Shown: positions 14,217 to 22,121 of the stretch, piece by piece
How the letters are laid out: each line of letters begins with the position of its first letter
Numbering within the stretch: position 1 is the stretch's first letter
Virus record (IMG/VR): IMGVR_UViG_3300031951_000380
Span: 1 to 42,811 of that record
Direction: 5' to 3' (one strand)
Source: a virus
DNA: 42,811 bases
Made by a program: the position numbers and the translations under genes
Notes under the pieces: model-generated
Told to the model about the DNA's origin: nothing
Database searches by the model: none
The model's input: the letters and a program-made list of their open reading frames with translations, nothing else

Positions 14217-14826
14217 ACACGTAGGTCGCGTTAAGGCTGATGCAAAAAAATGCTTAGTCGTTTTTCGAACACTGCCTGGTGACTCTAGTTATTGCCTTAT
14301 AGTTCCTACAGAGTTATTATCAGACAGTCAACACGACGCGATTATTAGCTGCGTCGAAGGTAATACTGCACAAGCTTCCTTTGAGTTTGGCGAGGTATTA
14401 GCTAGGGTTCCATTTTCAGATGGTAGAATGATGTTACCAGCTTTACATGCTGAAGGAAAGCTAGTTAGAATAGCTACTAAAGATATTGAAATGATTCCTA
14501 ATCATACTACTGCTATTCAGCTGTCTGAGTTAAATCAAATGATTGCCGAGCAAAGAGGAACCACTGTAGATGAATTAGCTCTTAAATCGCCTAGTAAATC
14601 AGAAGGTCCAAAATCTGAAACAGTAGATGTGGCTACTATTCAAGAAGTACCGAAAGTTTCTGAACCTGATTTAGTTACTCCTAATCCAAATGCAACACCA
14701 GAGGAGACTGCAAAACTATACAGAAGTCAAGCAGACAAACTAAGTAAGGAAGCTGCAAACTTAAGAAGACTGGCGGAAGATCTTGTCCCAACGAAAAAAC
14801 CAGAGCGAAAACAAATGGTTTCCTAA
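14206..14826 (+). CDS. Hypothetical protein, 206 aa, with C-terminal coiled coil
   Basis: ATG 14206, with AAAGGAG eight bases upstream. The N-terminal 110 residues form a compact, mostly beta domain ('HVGRVKADAKKCLVVFRTLPGDSSYCLIVPTELL', 'FEFGEVLARVPFSDGRMMLPALHAEGKLVRI'). A disordered Pro/Thr/Ser linker (about 120-160) leads to a coiled coil 'AKLYRSQADKLSKEAANLRRLAEDL'. No family recognised. The layout, a domain plus linker plus coil, fits a virion or replication adaptor. The next gene starts 44 bases before its end. Confidence 0.75.
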   Translation: MDLKHVGRVKADAKKCLVVFRTLPGDSSYCLIVPTELLSDSQHDAIISCVEGNTAQASFEFGEVLARVPFSDGRMMLPALHAEGKLVRIATKDIEMIPNHTTAIQLSELNQMIAEQRGTTVDELALKSPSKSEGPKSETVDVATIQEVPKVSEPDLVTPNPNATPEETAKLYRSQADKLSKEAANLRRLAEDLVPTKKPERKQMVS

Positions 14827-15121
14827 AGATATCAACGATACTTGGTCTGAAATTTTTGAAGAAATTGAATTTGATGCTATACCAATTGAATACATACATG
14901 CCATTGATGTTGTTTTCAAAAATAAAAAAGTTTGGTCAATAGAAGTAGAAAAAAAATTATCCTATACATCGTGGAGTGATTTTGAGAAGGAAGTTCGAGA
15001 AATGCTCGGATCTTATAAAGATGACATAGAACATGTTAATTTTAAACTCGACACAGAGAGACTTAGAGTAGACATTACAAACAGTACTAAAAAATTCTTC
15101 AAAAATAGAAAGTTAAAATGA
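14783..15121 (+). CDS. Hypothetical protein, 112 aa (TTG start)
   Basis: No ATG fits: the only in-frame Met is far inside. TTG 14783 has GGCGGAAG five bases upstream, which supports it. 'WFPKDINDTWSEIFEEIEFDAIPIEYIHAIDVVFKNKKVWSIEVEKKLSYTSWSDFEKEVREMLGSY' gives helix-strand-strand-helix, a small alpha/beta fold, and the C-terminus is basic. No family recognised. It overlaps its upstream neighbour by 44 bases and thyX by four. Confidence 0.65.
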   Translation: MSQRKNQSENKWFPKDINDTWSEIFEEIEFDAIPIEYIHAIDVVFKNKKVWSIEVEKKLSYTSWSDFEKEVREMLGSYKDDIEHVNFKLDTERLRVDITNSTKKFFKNRKLK

Positions 15122-15786
15122 AAGTAAAGTTAATATCACATAGTACACCATCTCCTGAAATTCTTGCACAAGGGCTCGAAGATGCACAAGATCTTATAGC
15201 TTTTTGTGCAAGAGTAAGTAATCCAAGTAATCAGTTCAATACAGGAACCAGCGAAAAATTAATTAACTATCTAGTTAAACATAAACATTGGAGTCCGCTT
15301 GAAATGGTATCAGTGTGTTTAGAAATCGAAACAACACGAGACATTGCAAGGCAAATGCTACGACATCGTAGTTTTAGCTTTCAAGAATTTAGTCAACGCT
15401 ACGCTGATCCAACAAAGGACCTTAACTTTGTACATAGAGAGGCACGACTCCAGGATACTGCTAATCGACAGAACAGTATAGAAACCGACGATGACGACTT
15501 ACAACAACAATGGCGTCGGTGGCAGAACAATGTTATTACTGAAGCACGTATGGCATATAATTGGGCTATTGAAAACGGTATAGCTAAAGAACAAGCTCGT
15601 GCTGTATTGCCGGAAGGGCTTATTGAAAGTCGTTTATATATGAACGGTACATTGCGTAGCTGGATACATTATATCGAACTTCGTTCCTCTAATGGAACAC
15701 AAAAAGAACACATGGAAATTGCTCGTGCATGTGCAGAAGTAATTTCTAAAGTAGTTCCTATGATCAATAATTTTATTACTGATTAA
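15118..15786 (+). CDS. thyX: FAD-dependent thymidylate synthase
   Basis: 222 aa. The ThyX signature RHR-x7-S-x-R is exact at residues 82-94 ('RHRSFSFQEFSQRY'). 'HWSPLEMVSVCLEIETTRDIARQ' before it and 'ARAVLPEGLIESRLYMNGTLRSW' near the C-terminus, which binds dUMP, fit the family. ThyX makes dTMP from dUMP with methylene-tetrahydrofolate and FAD/NADPH, supplying phage DNA synthesis. T4 uses the unrelated ThyA-type enzyme (td), so this is a marine-phage-type replacement. Its stop overlaps the stop of a convergent gene by 11 bases, with no terminator between them. Confidence 0.95.
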   Translation: MKVKLISHSTPSPEILAQGLEDAQDLIAFCARVSNPSNQFNTGTSEKLINYLVKHKHWSPLEMVSVCLEIETTRDIARQMLRHRSFSFQEFSQRYADPTKDLNFVHREARLQDTANRQNSIETDDDDLQQQWRRWQNNVITEARMAYNWAIENGIAKEQARAVLPEGLIESRLYMNGTLRSWIHYIELRSSNGTQKEHMEIARACAEVISKVVPMINNFITD

Positions 15787-16894
15787 ACCATTCAGTAAGT
15801 TTTTCTTTAAGATTTTTTCCGATCTGCTCTTGAACAATCTGTCTATGCTGATTGTTCTTTTTTAGCCTCTCGTTGAGATTAGTAACGGACATTATGGAAT
15901 CTTTGTTCTTTAAAAGACGTTCTAGCTCTTCTGCTACCATTTTTATTCGATTACCCGGATTTGGTTCTAAATCGTAAGAATGATCTACAATATCATCAAA
16001 GACATCAAACCCGTGATCCCTAACAGCTTGCACATGCCCTTTAACTGTTACAAATAATGGTATCTGATAAGATTGAAAAGCAAAAAACGTTTTCTCTGTT
16101 AAAAATACTCTATCACTAAAAATACCTCCACAGTAGTTAGTACATTTTGTTCCAGGTATAATAGAATCGTCATAAGTAGATTCTAAAACTACTTTTACTA
16201 TTGAATCTATTGCTTCGGGCGGGTAAGTGACTACATACTGATTTCTTTTTACTATTCCGTCAGCATACATTGGAAACAAATGTGTGTATTCTGCAGGTAT
16301 TAATTCTTTATATAATTCGTCCCCGTAATCGTCTGAAACTCCAAAACTCACACACCCTAAATTTAAAAGGTCTCGTTTAACTAATTCTAAAGTAAATAAT
16401 AATCTAAAATTTTTTGGATTTCTTGATAAAGAATTGTAAAAAGTTTTTCTTTGAGAAATAGGCGTTAGTGCTCGCACTACACTTGTTAGATCCAATACAG
16501 GATTAATAACAAAAGGATTTGTACCTATGTGAGGGTAACTTCCGTCTGTAGTATATCCTGCATCAACAACCATTATATCTTCAATATTTTTTCCTGTTAT
16601 TTCTAAAATAAAGTCTACTATTTCTTTCCATCTGTAATTTGGTAACGCTTCATTTCTGACCATTAATAAAAGTTTAGGGTATTCTTTTAATTTCTTTATG
16701 CTATGGCCAACAATAAAAAGTTTTATCCTGCCAAGGTTATCCCAATATTTTAAAGCTGCTACATCAAAATTAATTACGCCTATTTTACGTTTTCCTCTAC
16801 CTTCTAGAAGATGAACTATGTCTCTGTTTAACCATACCCAATCTTTATCTTTAACTCTCTCTTGTAGTACGTTTAAATGAGATTTACTTAGCAT
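15776..16894 (-). CDS. Glycosyltransferase-like protein, 372 aa
   Basis: I chose the ATG at 16894, which overlaps the upstream radical SAM gene by 11 bases; the longer frame would overlap it by 80. The C-terminal third holds 'FLTEKTFFAFQSYQIPLFVTVKGHVQAVRDHGFDVFDDIVDHSYD', a '(S/T)EKT…QxPxxV…GF' pattern I associate with GT-B/fucosyltransferase-like nucleotide-sugar binding ends. The N-terminal part reads as a Rossmann-like domain with 'VINFDVAALKYWDNLGRIKLFIVGHSI'. No signal peptide. The family assignment is by motif look only. Last gene of the 18.6→15.8 kb leftward operon. Convergent with thyX. Confidence 0.55.
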   Translation of the reverse strand: MLSKSHLNVLQERVKDKDWVWLNRDIVHLLEGRGKRKIGVINFDVAALKYWDNLGRIKLFIVGHSIKKLKEYPKLLLMVRNEALPNYRWKEIVDFILEITGKNIEDIMVVDAGYTTDGSYPHIGTNPFVINPVLDLTSVVRALTPISQRKTFYNSLSRNPKNFRLLFTLELVKRDLLNLGCVSFGVSDDYGDELYKELIPAEYTHLFPMYADGIVKRNQYVVTYPPEAIDSIVKVVLESTYDDSIIPGTKCTNYCGGIFSDRVFLTEKTFFAFQSYQIPLFVTVKGHVQAVRDHGFDVFDDIVDHSYDLEPNPGNRIKMVAEELERLLKNKDSIMSVTNLNERLKKNNQHRQIVQEQIGKNLKEKLTEWFNQ

Positions 16895-18044
16895 AAGTTT
16901 TATCTCCAGGAAATAACGGTAGTTCAGTATTAGGTGCTCTTTTAGGAATTTTACTATCGGCACTACTTACACAACTTGGAGTAATACAAGGTTTAGGACT
17001 ATCAAATAATCTAAAACCTGTTTCTATATTTCCCAATGGCACATCGTGACAGCTATAACTTCGTTTGATGCTTCCGTCTGGTTCGCGTATAATAATACCT
17101 CGATATCCACTACTACATTCCCATCCTTCAAATTTGTTAAAATTAAAGGCATTAAATCGTTCGGCCTGATCCATGTACCACACCTTTTGTTCTTTATCTA
17201 TAAATTCTACTTGAAAGTGTTGTGGGATATTTTGATTTTCTGCTTTATAAATTGGATCAGGCATCTTAACAAAAGTAGGAAATGGTCTTGAGACTAGTTT
17301 AGCAGTGGCAGCTTTAGCTTCAGTAAACGCCCGTTGAGGCATTCCGTTATGTAACTTTTCTAACATTTCAGAAGTATAACCATCTACTACCCGACTAGCA
17401 GTGGGATCGCTTTGAGGCTTTAATGTAACATTAATACCCCTATTATGAAAGTAAAGAGCGTTTTCATAATCTTTATCAAACCACTCTGGTACCATGACCA
17501 TATTAATTGTAACTTGTACATCATGGTCTTGACAAAGTTCTAATTTATCTCCAAATTCTTTTAGCTTCTCTTTAGTGTCAACATGTTCAGTGTGTAGACT
17601 AGCAGTTATACTTGCACGGTGGAATTTACTAACAGCAGGACAATATTCATCGTTAAACCATTTTACAGTTCTGCTCATATTAGTTGTCATATGAACACTG
17701 GTGTAATTTGTATTTGGGGCATCATTATTCAAATGATTTAAAATATCTATGTACCCTGGATGAAAGGTTGGTTCGCCTCCACTAAGGCTAAAATGAAAAC
17801 TATTAAATCCTCTTTCTCTAGCCTGTCGTTTAATTTCGTCTACAGTTTTAATACATAATTCTGTTGGTCTATGATCTTTTTTATCACTCCGTGCATAAGG
17901 CCAACAATAGCTACAACGATAGTTACAATATCTGCCTAATAACCAACTTACTGTAAAAAGGTCTCTATATAACATATTTCGTTGTCCAACACGAACTATA
18001 TTTTCAAACGGTATTTTTTTAAAATCGTATTCTGATTTTTCCAT
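16884..18044 (-). CDS. Radical SAM protein with C-terminal Cys-rich extension
   Basis: 386 aa. Radical SAM cluster motif C40-x3-C44-x2-C47 in 'RYCNYRCSYCWPYA', SAM motif GGEP at 89-92 ('LSGGEPTFHPG'), and the barrel strands 'HFSLSGG' and 'ASITASLHTEHVDT'. The C-terminus has further Cys ('WECSSGYRG', 'SYSCHDVPLGN', 'KPCITPSCVSS'), which suggests an auxiliary Fe-S cluster like those of SPASM-type enzymes that modify peptides or sugars. The substrate is unknown. It starts one base from the end of the SDR gene upstream and overlaps the downstream glycosyltransferase-like gene, forming a three-gene set. Confidence 0.85.
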   Translation of the reverse strand: MEKSEYDFKKIPFENIVRVGQRNMLYRDLFTVSWLLGRYCNYRCSYCWPYARSDKKDHRPTELCIKTVDEIKRQARERGFNSFHFSLSGGEPTFHPGYIDILNHLNNDAPNTNYTSVHMTTNMSRTVKWFNDEYCPAVSKFHRASITASLHTEHVDTKEKLKEFGDKLELCQDHDVQVTINMVMVPEWFDKDYENALYFHNRGINVTLKPQSDPTASRVVDGYTSEMLEKLHNGMPQRAFTEAKAATAKLVSRPFPTFVKMPDPIYKAENQNIPQHFQVEFIDKEQKVWYMDQAERFNAFNFNKFEGWECSSGYRGIIIREPDGSIKRSYSCHDVPLGNIETGFRLFDSPKPCITPSCVSSADSKIPKRAPNTELPLFPGDKTYAK

Positions 18045-18045
18045 G

Positions 18046-18600
18046 TTAAACTTTCTGAATTGGGTCTATGCTTATTTCGTTTATATGAAATTCTTTAGGC
18101 TGTTCAATAACCCATTTTATGTAATTTGCTGCAAGACTAATATCCATACAAGTCCTAGTTGGATGTTTATGTTGTACATTAGATAAACTACCAAAACTTA
18201 CTAAAGTGACTGTAGGACCTCCTTGCCATACACCGTTCATCGAAAGTGTATTACAATAATCTCTCAAAGCTTTTTTCTCTGCATTATATAACCATGCTCC
18301 GCCTTTTTTAACTCGATCAGTTGTTGATCCTACACAAATTATTTTTAGATCTTTTTTGTTTTCTATGCAAGATTTATAAACTGCATCTAGTAGTACAGTT
18401 TGGTTAAATTTCCATAGTGCTGAACAATTTATAAAAATATCGTAATCTAAAACTTTTTTGGCTAGAGATAACTGTCCATCCGCTGAGGTTAAATCGTAGC
18501 CAGTTGTCCTTGATACAAAAGTAGCGTCCGGATATATTTTAAATAGTTCAGAAGACAATCCAAAATTTTTATTTCCGGTTATTAGTATTTTGGAGCTCAC
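18046..18600 (-). CDS. Short-chain dehydrogenase/reductase-like protein
   Basis: 184 aa, GTG start at 18600 with AGAGGAAG six bases upstream. Rossmann start 'ILITGNKNFGL' at 5-15 (TG-x3-x-G type), Asn58 in 'FINCSALW', Ser92 in 'CVGSTTD', and the catalytic Y105-x3-K109 in 'LYNAEKKAL'. This is a short SDR (usual length ~250), lacking part of the C-terminal substrate loop. Likely NAD(P)-dependent oxidation or reduction of a sugar or small alcohol (inference). First gene of the leftward three-gene operon. Divergent from the 18683 gene. Confidence 0.8.
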   Translation of the reverse strand: MSSKILITGNKNFGLSSELFKIYPDATFVSRTTGYDLTSADGQLSLAKKVLDYDIFINCSALWKFNQTVLLDAVYKSCIENKKDLKIICVGSTTDRVKKGGAWLYNAEKKALRDYCNTLSMNGVWQGGPTVTLVSFGSLSNVQHKHPTRTCMDISLAANYIKWVIEQPKEFHINEISIDPIQKV

Positions 18601-18634
18601 ATCTTCCTCTTATTTTTACTTTGAAATAGTAGCA

Positions 18635-18642
18635 TATAAATA
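18635..18642 (+). promoter_or_regulatory. T4-type late promoter (TATAAATA)
   Basis: Exact T4 late -10 consensus, 40 bases before the 18683 start. Because the flanking sequence is palindromic (TAAATATTTA), the opposite strand reads GCTAAATA, one base off, so the site might also serve the leftward gene. Confidence 0.7.
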
Positions 18643-18646
18643 TTTA

Positions 18647-18662
18647 GCTAGTAAAAACTAGC
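18647..18662 (+). other. Leader hairpin between divergent genes
   Basis: GCTAGT-aaaa-ACTAGC, six perfect base pairs with a four-base loop, at the predicted 5' end of the late transcript. It may protect the mRNA end or be an operator; no U tract follows, so it is not a terminator. Confidence 0.45.
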
Positions 18663-18682
18663 CAACATAATTTGAAGAACCC

Positions 18683-20035
18683 ATGAGAAAACTAGTTAAA
18701 AATACATACATCATATACATTGTTGATGATAACAAGGATTATAAAGACACCTTAGGTCAGGAAATTGGTTATAATCTTCTAGAAGCATCTGTAAGGCACG
18801 ACATGCTTTACAAATACTTTTTATCTTACGACGATGCATTTAAAAGTTTACAAACAGAAACAGCTCCTAAAGTCATTTTTACAAGACCAGGAAACACATT
18901 TGATCCAATATGGTTAGCACAGTTAGTTTCTAAAAATCCAGAGTATTCTCTAATTGGACATCTTTTAGACAAAGGTGAAGAATACTACGAACTACACAAT
19001 CAATGTTTTATATTAGATGTTAAAGATTGGAAACAATCCGGATCTCCTATGTATAATTCTCCTGGAGAGCAAACATGTACAAATATCAGTAGGAGCGAGA
19101 ACAATTTTCATGATCACCACACTCCTTTATCAGTTGATAAAGGTGATGGAACAAAGACCTATAAAAAGATAAAGCCAGGCGGATTAATTATTAGTAAATT
19201 GTTAGAACACGGATTTAAAATTAGGCCGTGGACTTCAGAAGAAAGAAAGCATAAGTTTTACCTATACGATGATCTAGTTTTAAAGTACGGATCTTATCTA
19301 CGTATAGAATGTACGTTTGACGACACTATCTTTAATTGTACAAATGAACCAATTGTAAAATTTGAACTCCCGCAAATTAAAAGAATTGTAACTCCCGCAA
19401 ACGGACTACAAGCCTTACAGATTATTGACAAGTGCCCTAATGCTACTACTGTAGATTTTAGAGATATTAGTCAATCTGCAATCAATTTTACAAAAAATGT
19501 TTTAGACAATTATATCGGAAAAGATTATGACCAACTATGTTTTTCTAGCGGGTACAATCTTCAAGTTAGCAATCAAGAGTCTATTAGAAAATCAGAACAA
19601 GAATTTTTAAACGGGCTTGTAGAACCTTATTCCGAAATGCAGTTTAGATTACTAGAACTGAATTGTAACTATTTCAAAGAAAGCTTCTTTGAAATAGAAG
19701 ATTTAATTAATAGGATGAATGGTAATACATTGTATGCGTTTAGCAATATTCTGTCTTATAGGAAAACAGCATACTTGTACAGTCAAATTCATTTTAATTT
19801 AATGTTAAAAACATTAGCTAGTGCAGAAAGACTAGCAAAAAATGATAGTTATTTTTTAGGAATGTTACCTACTAGCGAAGCATCGACAAGAGGATATGCG
19901 TTAATGCATGTTAAAGATGTTAGTTTAGATCCTGATACAGAATTCAACTTTCCTTGGAGACAAAAATTATATGAATACTACACTGAATATCTCGGAATTC
20001 TTCGAGAAAAGGAAAGAAGAAAATCATTATCATAA
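18683..20035 (+). CDS. Unrecognised 450-aa protein
   Basis: ATG 18683; the ribosome site is weak (GAAGAA). The N-terminal ~180 residues look like an alpha/beta domain: 'TYIIYIVDDNKDYKDTLG', 'PKVIFTRPGNTFDPIWLAQLV', 'YSLIGHLLDKGEEYYELHNQCFILDV'. The centre has 'RIVTPANGLQALQIIDKCPNATTVDFRDISQSAINF', which reads like a Rossmann/SAM-type fold with an acidic residue ending the second strand. The C-terminal 100 residues are helical, with a tail basic in Arg/Lys. It could be a modification enzyme, but I assign no function. First gene behind a T4-type late promoter; its end overlaps the oxygenase gene by 65 bases. Confidence 0.7.
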   Translation: MRKLVKNTYIIYIVDDNKDYKDTLGQEIGYNLLEASVRHDMLYKYFLSYDDAFKSLQTETAPKVIFTRPGNTFDPIWLAQLVSKNPEYSLIGHLLDKGEEYYELHNQCFILDVKDWKQSGSPMYNSPGEQTCTNISRSENNFHDHHTPLSVDKGDGTKTYKKIKPGGLIISKLLEHGFKIRPWTSEERKHKFYLYDDLVLKYGSYLRIECTFDDTIFNCTNEPIVKFELPQIKRIVTPANGLQALQIIDKCPNATTVDFRDISQSAINFTKNVLDNYIGKDYDQLCFSSGYNLQVSNQESIRKSEQEFLNGLVEPYSEMQFRLLELNCNYFKESFFEIEDLINRMNGNTLYAFSNILSYRKTAYLYSQIHFNLMLKTLASAERLAKNDSYFLGMLPTSEASTRGYALMHVKDVSLDPDTEFNFPWRQKLYEYYTEYLGILREKERRKSLS

Positions 20036-20711
20036 TTTAACTGAGATACCAAAACATCTAAATTTAGATGCTCAGTTAAAATGGATTATTGAAGAATCAA
20101 ACTTAAGAACTCTTAGATTAAATGTTGAGATTCCCCATGAACAGATGTATCAAGAAGCTGAAATTCTTCTTGACGAATTTTATTCTCATCGAGACGAAGG
20201 CGAAGATCACAGAGGGTGGAAAAGTCTTGTTATTCACGGACGAGGAAAACATATTACTCAAGGTGACGAACAATACGAAAATTTAAAAGATCTTCCCGAC
20301 TATCATTGGACTGAGATAGCCGACAAATGTCCTATAACAACTATGTGGTTAAAAAGTTGTTGGCCTTTAGATAAATTTCTCAGGGTACGATTTATGCTTT
20401 TAGAACCAGATGGCTACATTATGCCTCATAGAGATAACAATAAAAGAAAGTTACAAGCAATTAATATAGCGTTAAATAATCCAGTTGGTTGCGAATTTGG
20501 TATGGAAAACTACGGAGTTATACCATGGAAATCTGGAGATGTTAGATTAATAGATATAAGCACGAATCATGCTGTTTGGAACAATAGTAAAACTCCCAGA
20601 ATACATATTATTGTACATGGATGGCCAGTTCAACAATATAAAGAGTACAGAAATTTAGTTATAGAAAGTTATAAAAAAACATATGAAGAATATATTGCAT
20701 CTTGGAAGTAG
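19971..20711 (+). CDS. Aspartyl/asparaginyl beta-hydroxylase-like 2OG-Fe(II) oxygenase
   Basis: 246 aa, ATG 19971 with GGAGA about 11 bases upstream. Fe(II) ligands H153-x-D155 in 'YIMPHRDNN' and distal H200 in 'STNHAVWNNSKTPRIHIIVHG', with R210 as the likely 2-oxoglutarate anchor: the H-x-D…H…R layout of the aspartyl-hydroxylase family. Such enzymes hydroxylate protein side chains or small molecules. Together with the radical SAM and sugar enzymes this supports a virion- or glycan-modifying role (inference). It overlaps the upstream gene by 65 bases and the downstream SGNH gene by 29. Confidence 0.85.
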   Translation: MNTTLNISEFFEKRKEENHYHNLTEIPKHLNLDAQLKWIIEESNLRTLRLNVEIPHEQMYQEAEILLDEFYSHRDEGEDHRGWKSLVIHGRGKHITQGDEQYENLKDLPDYHWTEIADKCPITTMWLKSCWPLDKFLRVRFMLLEPDGYIMPHRDNNKRKLQAINIALNNPVGCEFGMENYGVIPWKSGDVRLIDISTNHAVWNNSKTPRIHIIVHGWPVQQYKEYRNLVIESYKKTYEEYIASWK

Positions 20712-21417
20712 TTGGAGTGAAGTAAATGGTGTACCTAATCATAGCTTACCATTTTTTGTAACAGAAGGCCTTATTAATCGAGGTATTGATGTAAACTATT
20801 ATTCAACAGCTATGGGCGGTTGTGGATTAGGTGTTCAATTTGAAATTTTATTAAACATTTTAAACGGTAAAGAAAAAATTGATTTTGTTTTATTTGAAGT
20901 AACTACATTTGACAGATTTCATTGTCAACTATTAGACTCTGATATTGTATGGGAAAAAGAAGATAGTCATCCTAATATTGTACAATGTCGAAACTGGCTT
21001 ATTAAAAACTATATTTTTTGGATGCCGCTGCATAAAGAAATTATTAATCAACATTGGCCTTATCTGTCGAATAAAGGAACATATTTAAAAATGGCCAAAC
21101 TTTTAAATGCGGGCGACTTTAATTGGGAAAGTATTTTTTTAAGTAGAATAGTAACAATTAAAAATTTACTTAAAAAAAGAAATATTCCGTTTTTAATATA
21201 TGCACACGATTCGAAACAAATGGTAGATAAAACTCGGATATCTCAATTAGTACTTAAAGAAATATACGACGAACTAGACTTTTGTGTTAACGAGTACATT
21301 GGTATTGAAACTTTTAAGAAATTTGCCATCGACAGAGGATTTCATATGTCGCCCAACGGTGACAGATATATAGCTGAAAATGTTTTAATACCAAAAATTA
21401 TTGAAAAATTAAAATGA
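20683..21417 (+). CDS. SGNH-hydrolase-like protein, copy 1
   Basis: 244 aa. Block I 'LHLGSSWSEVNG' places the nucleophile Ser near residue 8-10 (GxSxS). The C-terminal block 'FHMSPNGDRYIAENVL' near residues 221-236 provides the His of an H-x-S-x2-G motif. In between, 'FVLFEVTTFDRFH' replaces the usual Asn block. SGNH enzymes deacetylate or transfer acyl groups on sugars, so this could trim or decorate a glycan. It is a tandem paralogue of the next gene, with a similar start and end. ATGA overlap between the two. Confidence 0.7.
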   Translation: MKNILHLGSSWSEVNGVPNHSLPFFVTEGLINRGIDVNYYSTAMGGCGLGVQFEILLNILNGKEKIDFVLFEVTTFDRFHCQLLDSDIVWEKEDSHPNIVQCRNWLIKNYIFWMPLHKEIINQHWPYLSNKGTYLKMAKLLNAGDFNWESIFLSRIVTIKNLLKKRNIPFLIYAHDSKQMVDKTRISQLVLKEIYDELDFCVNEYIGIETFKKFAIDRGFHMSPNGDRYIAENVLIPKIIEKLK

Positions 21418-22121
21418 AAAAAATATTACATTTAGGGTGCAGTTGGAGTCAATTTAATCACGAAGGACAAAAAGGAGTACCTGAAAATACAGTCGAAGTA
21501 TTAAAAGAGAAAAATGTTGATGTTCTCTATTACAGTGCATCCCATGGTGGTTGCGATCTTGGAACACAATTTGAAGTACTAAAATCAGAGATAGGTAAAG
21601 GCTACGATTTTATTATATTTCAAGTTACTTCTGACAGTAGACATCATATAAGAACTGGTCATTATAATTTAGACTGGACTCCTACTGTTTCTCATCCAAA
21701 CATTTATAAGTGTGATGTTTCTTTAAGAAAAAGTTTTGTGTTCTGGAATCCAAATTACGGAAAAGCTATAGATCAATTCTGGCATAAACATAACAGAGAT
21801 TATCGAATGGCTGCTAAACTTAGTTACTCTTACGACTGGGATGATCAAAGTTTATACTTTGGTCAAATATGTTCGATTAAAAAAATATTAGAAAAATCTA
21901 ATACTCCTTACATAATCTATAGTCATCGGAATATCTGGTGGGAAAAACATAATAATATCTTTCAGGCTCACACAACTGATCTACTTGATTTTGATGTTGA
22001 AACACAATTAGGTGACAATTTTAATTCTTATATTGTAGACGACGGACACCATTTAAGTAGTCAAGGAAATAGGATAGTAGCCGAAGAATTAATTGTTCCT
22101 AGACTACTACCCTATCTATAA
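21414..22121 (+). CDS. SGNH-hydrolase-like protein, copy 2
   Basis: 235 aa, aligned along its length with the previous gene: 'LHLGCSWSQFNHEGQ', 'HGGCDLGTQFEVL', 'FIIFQVTSDSRHH', 'SHPNIYKCDVSLRKSFVFW', and C-terminal 'DGHHLSSQGNRIVAEELIVP'. The active-site Ser and final His are kept in both copies. Divergence in the middle suggests different substrates. Its stop is immediately followed by the convergent stop of the 22122 gene. Confidence 0.7.
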   Translation: MKKILHLGCSWSQFNHEGQKGVPENTVEVLKEKNVDVLYYSASHGGCDLGTQFEVLKSEIGKGYDFIIFQVTSDSRHHIRTGHYNLDWTPTVSHPNIYKCDVSLRKSFVFWNPNYGKAIDQFWHKHNRDYRMAAKLSYSYDWDDQSLYFGQICSIKKILEKSNTPYIIYSHRNIWWEKHNNIFQAHTTDLLDFDVETQLGDNFNSYIVDDGHHLSSQGNRIVAEELIVPRLLPYL

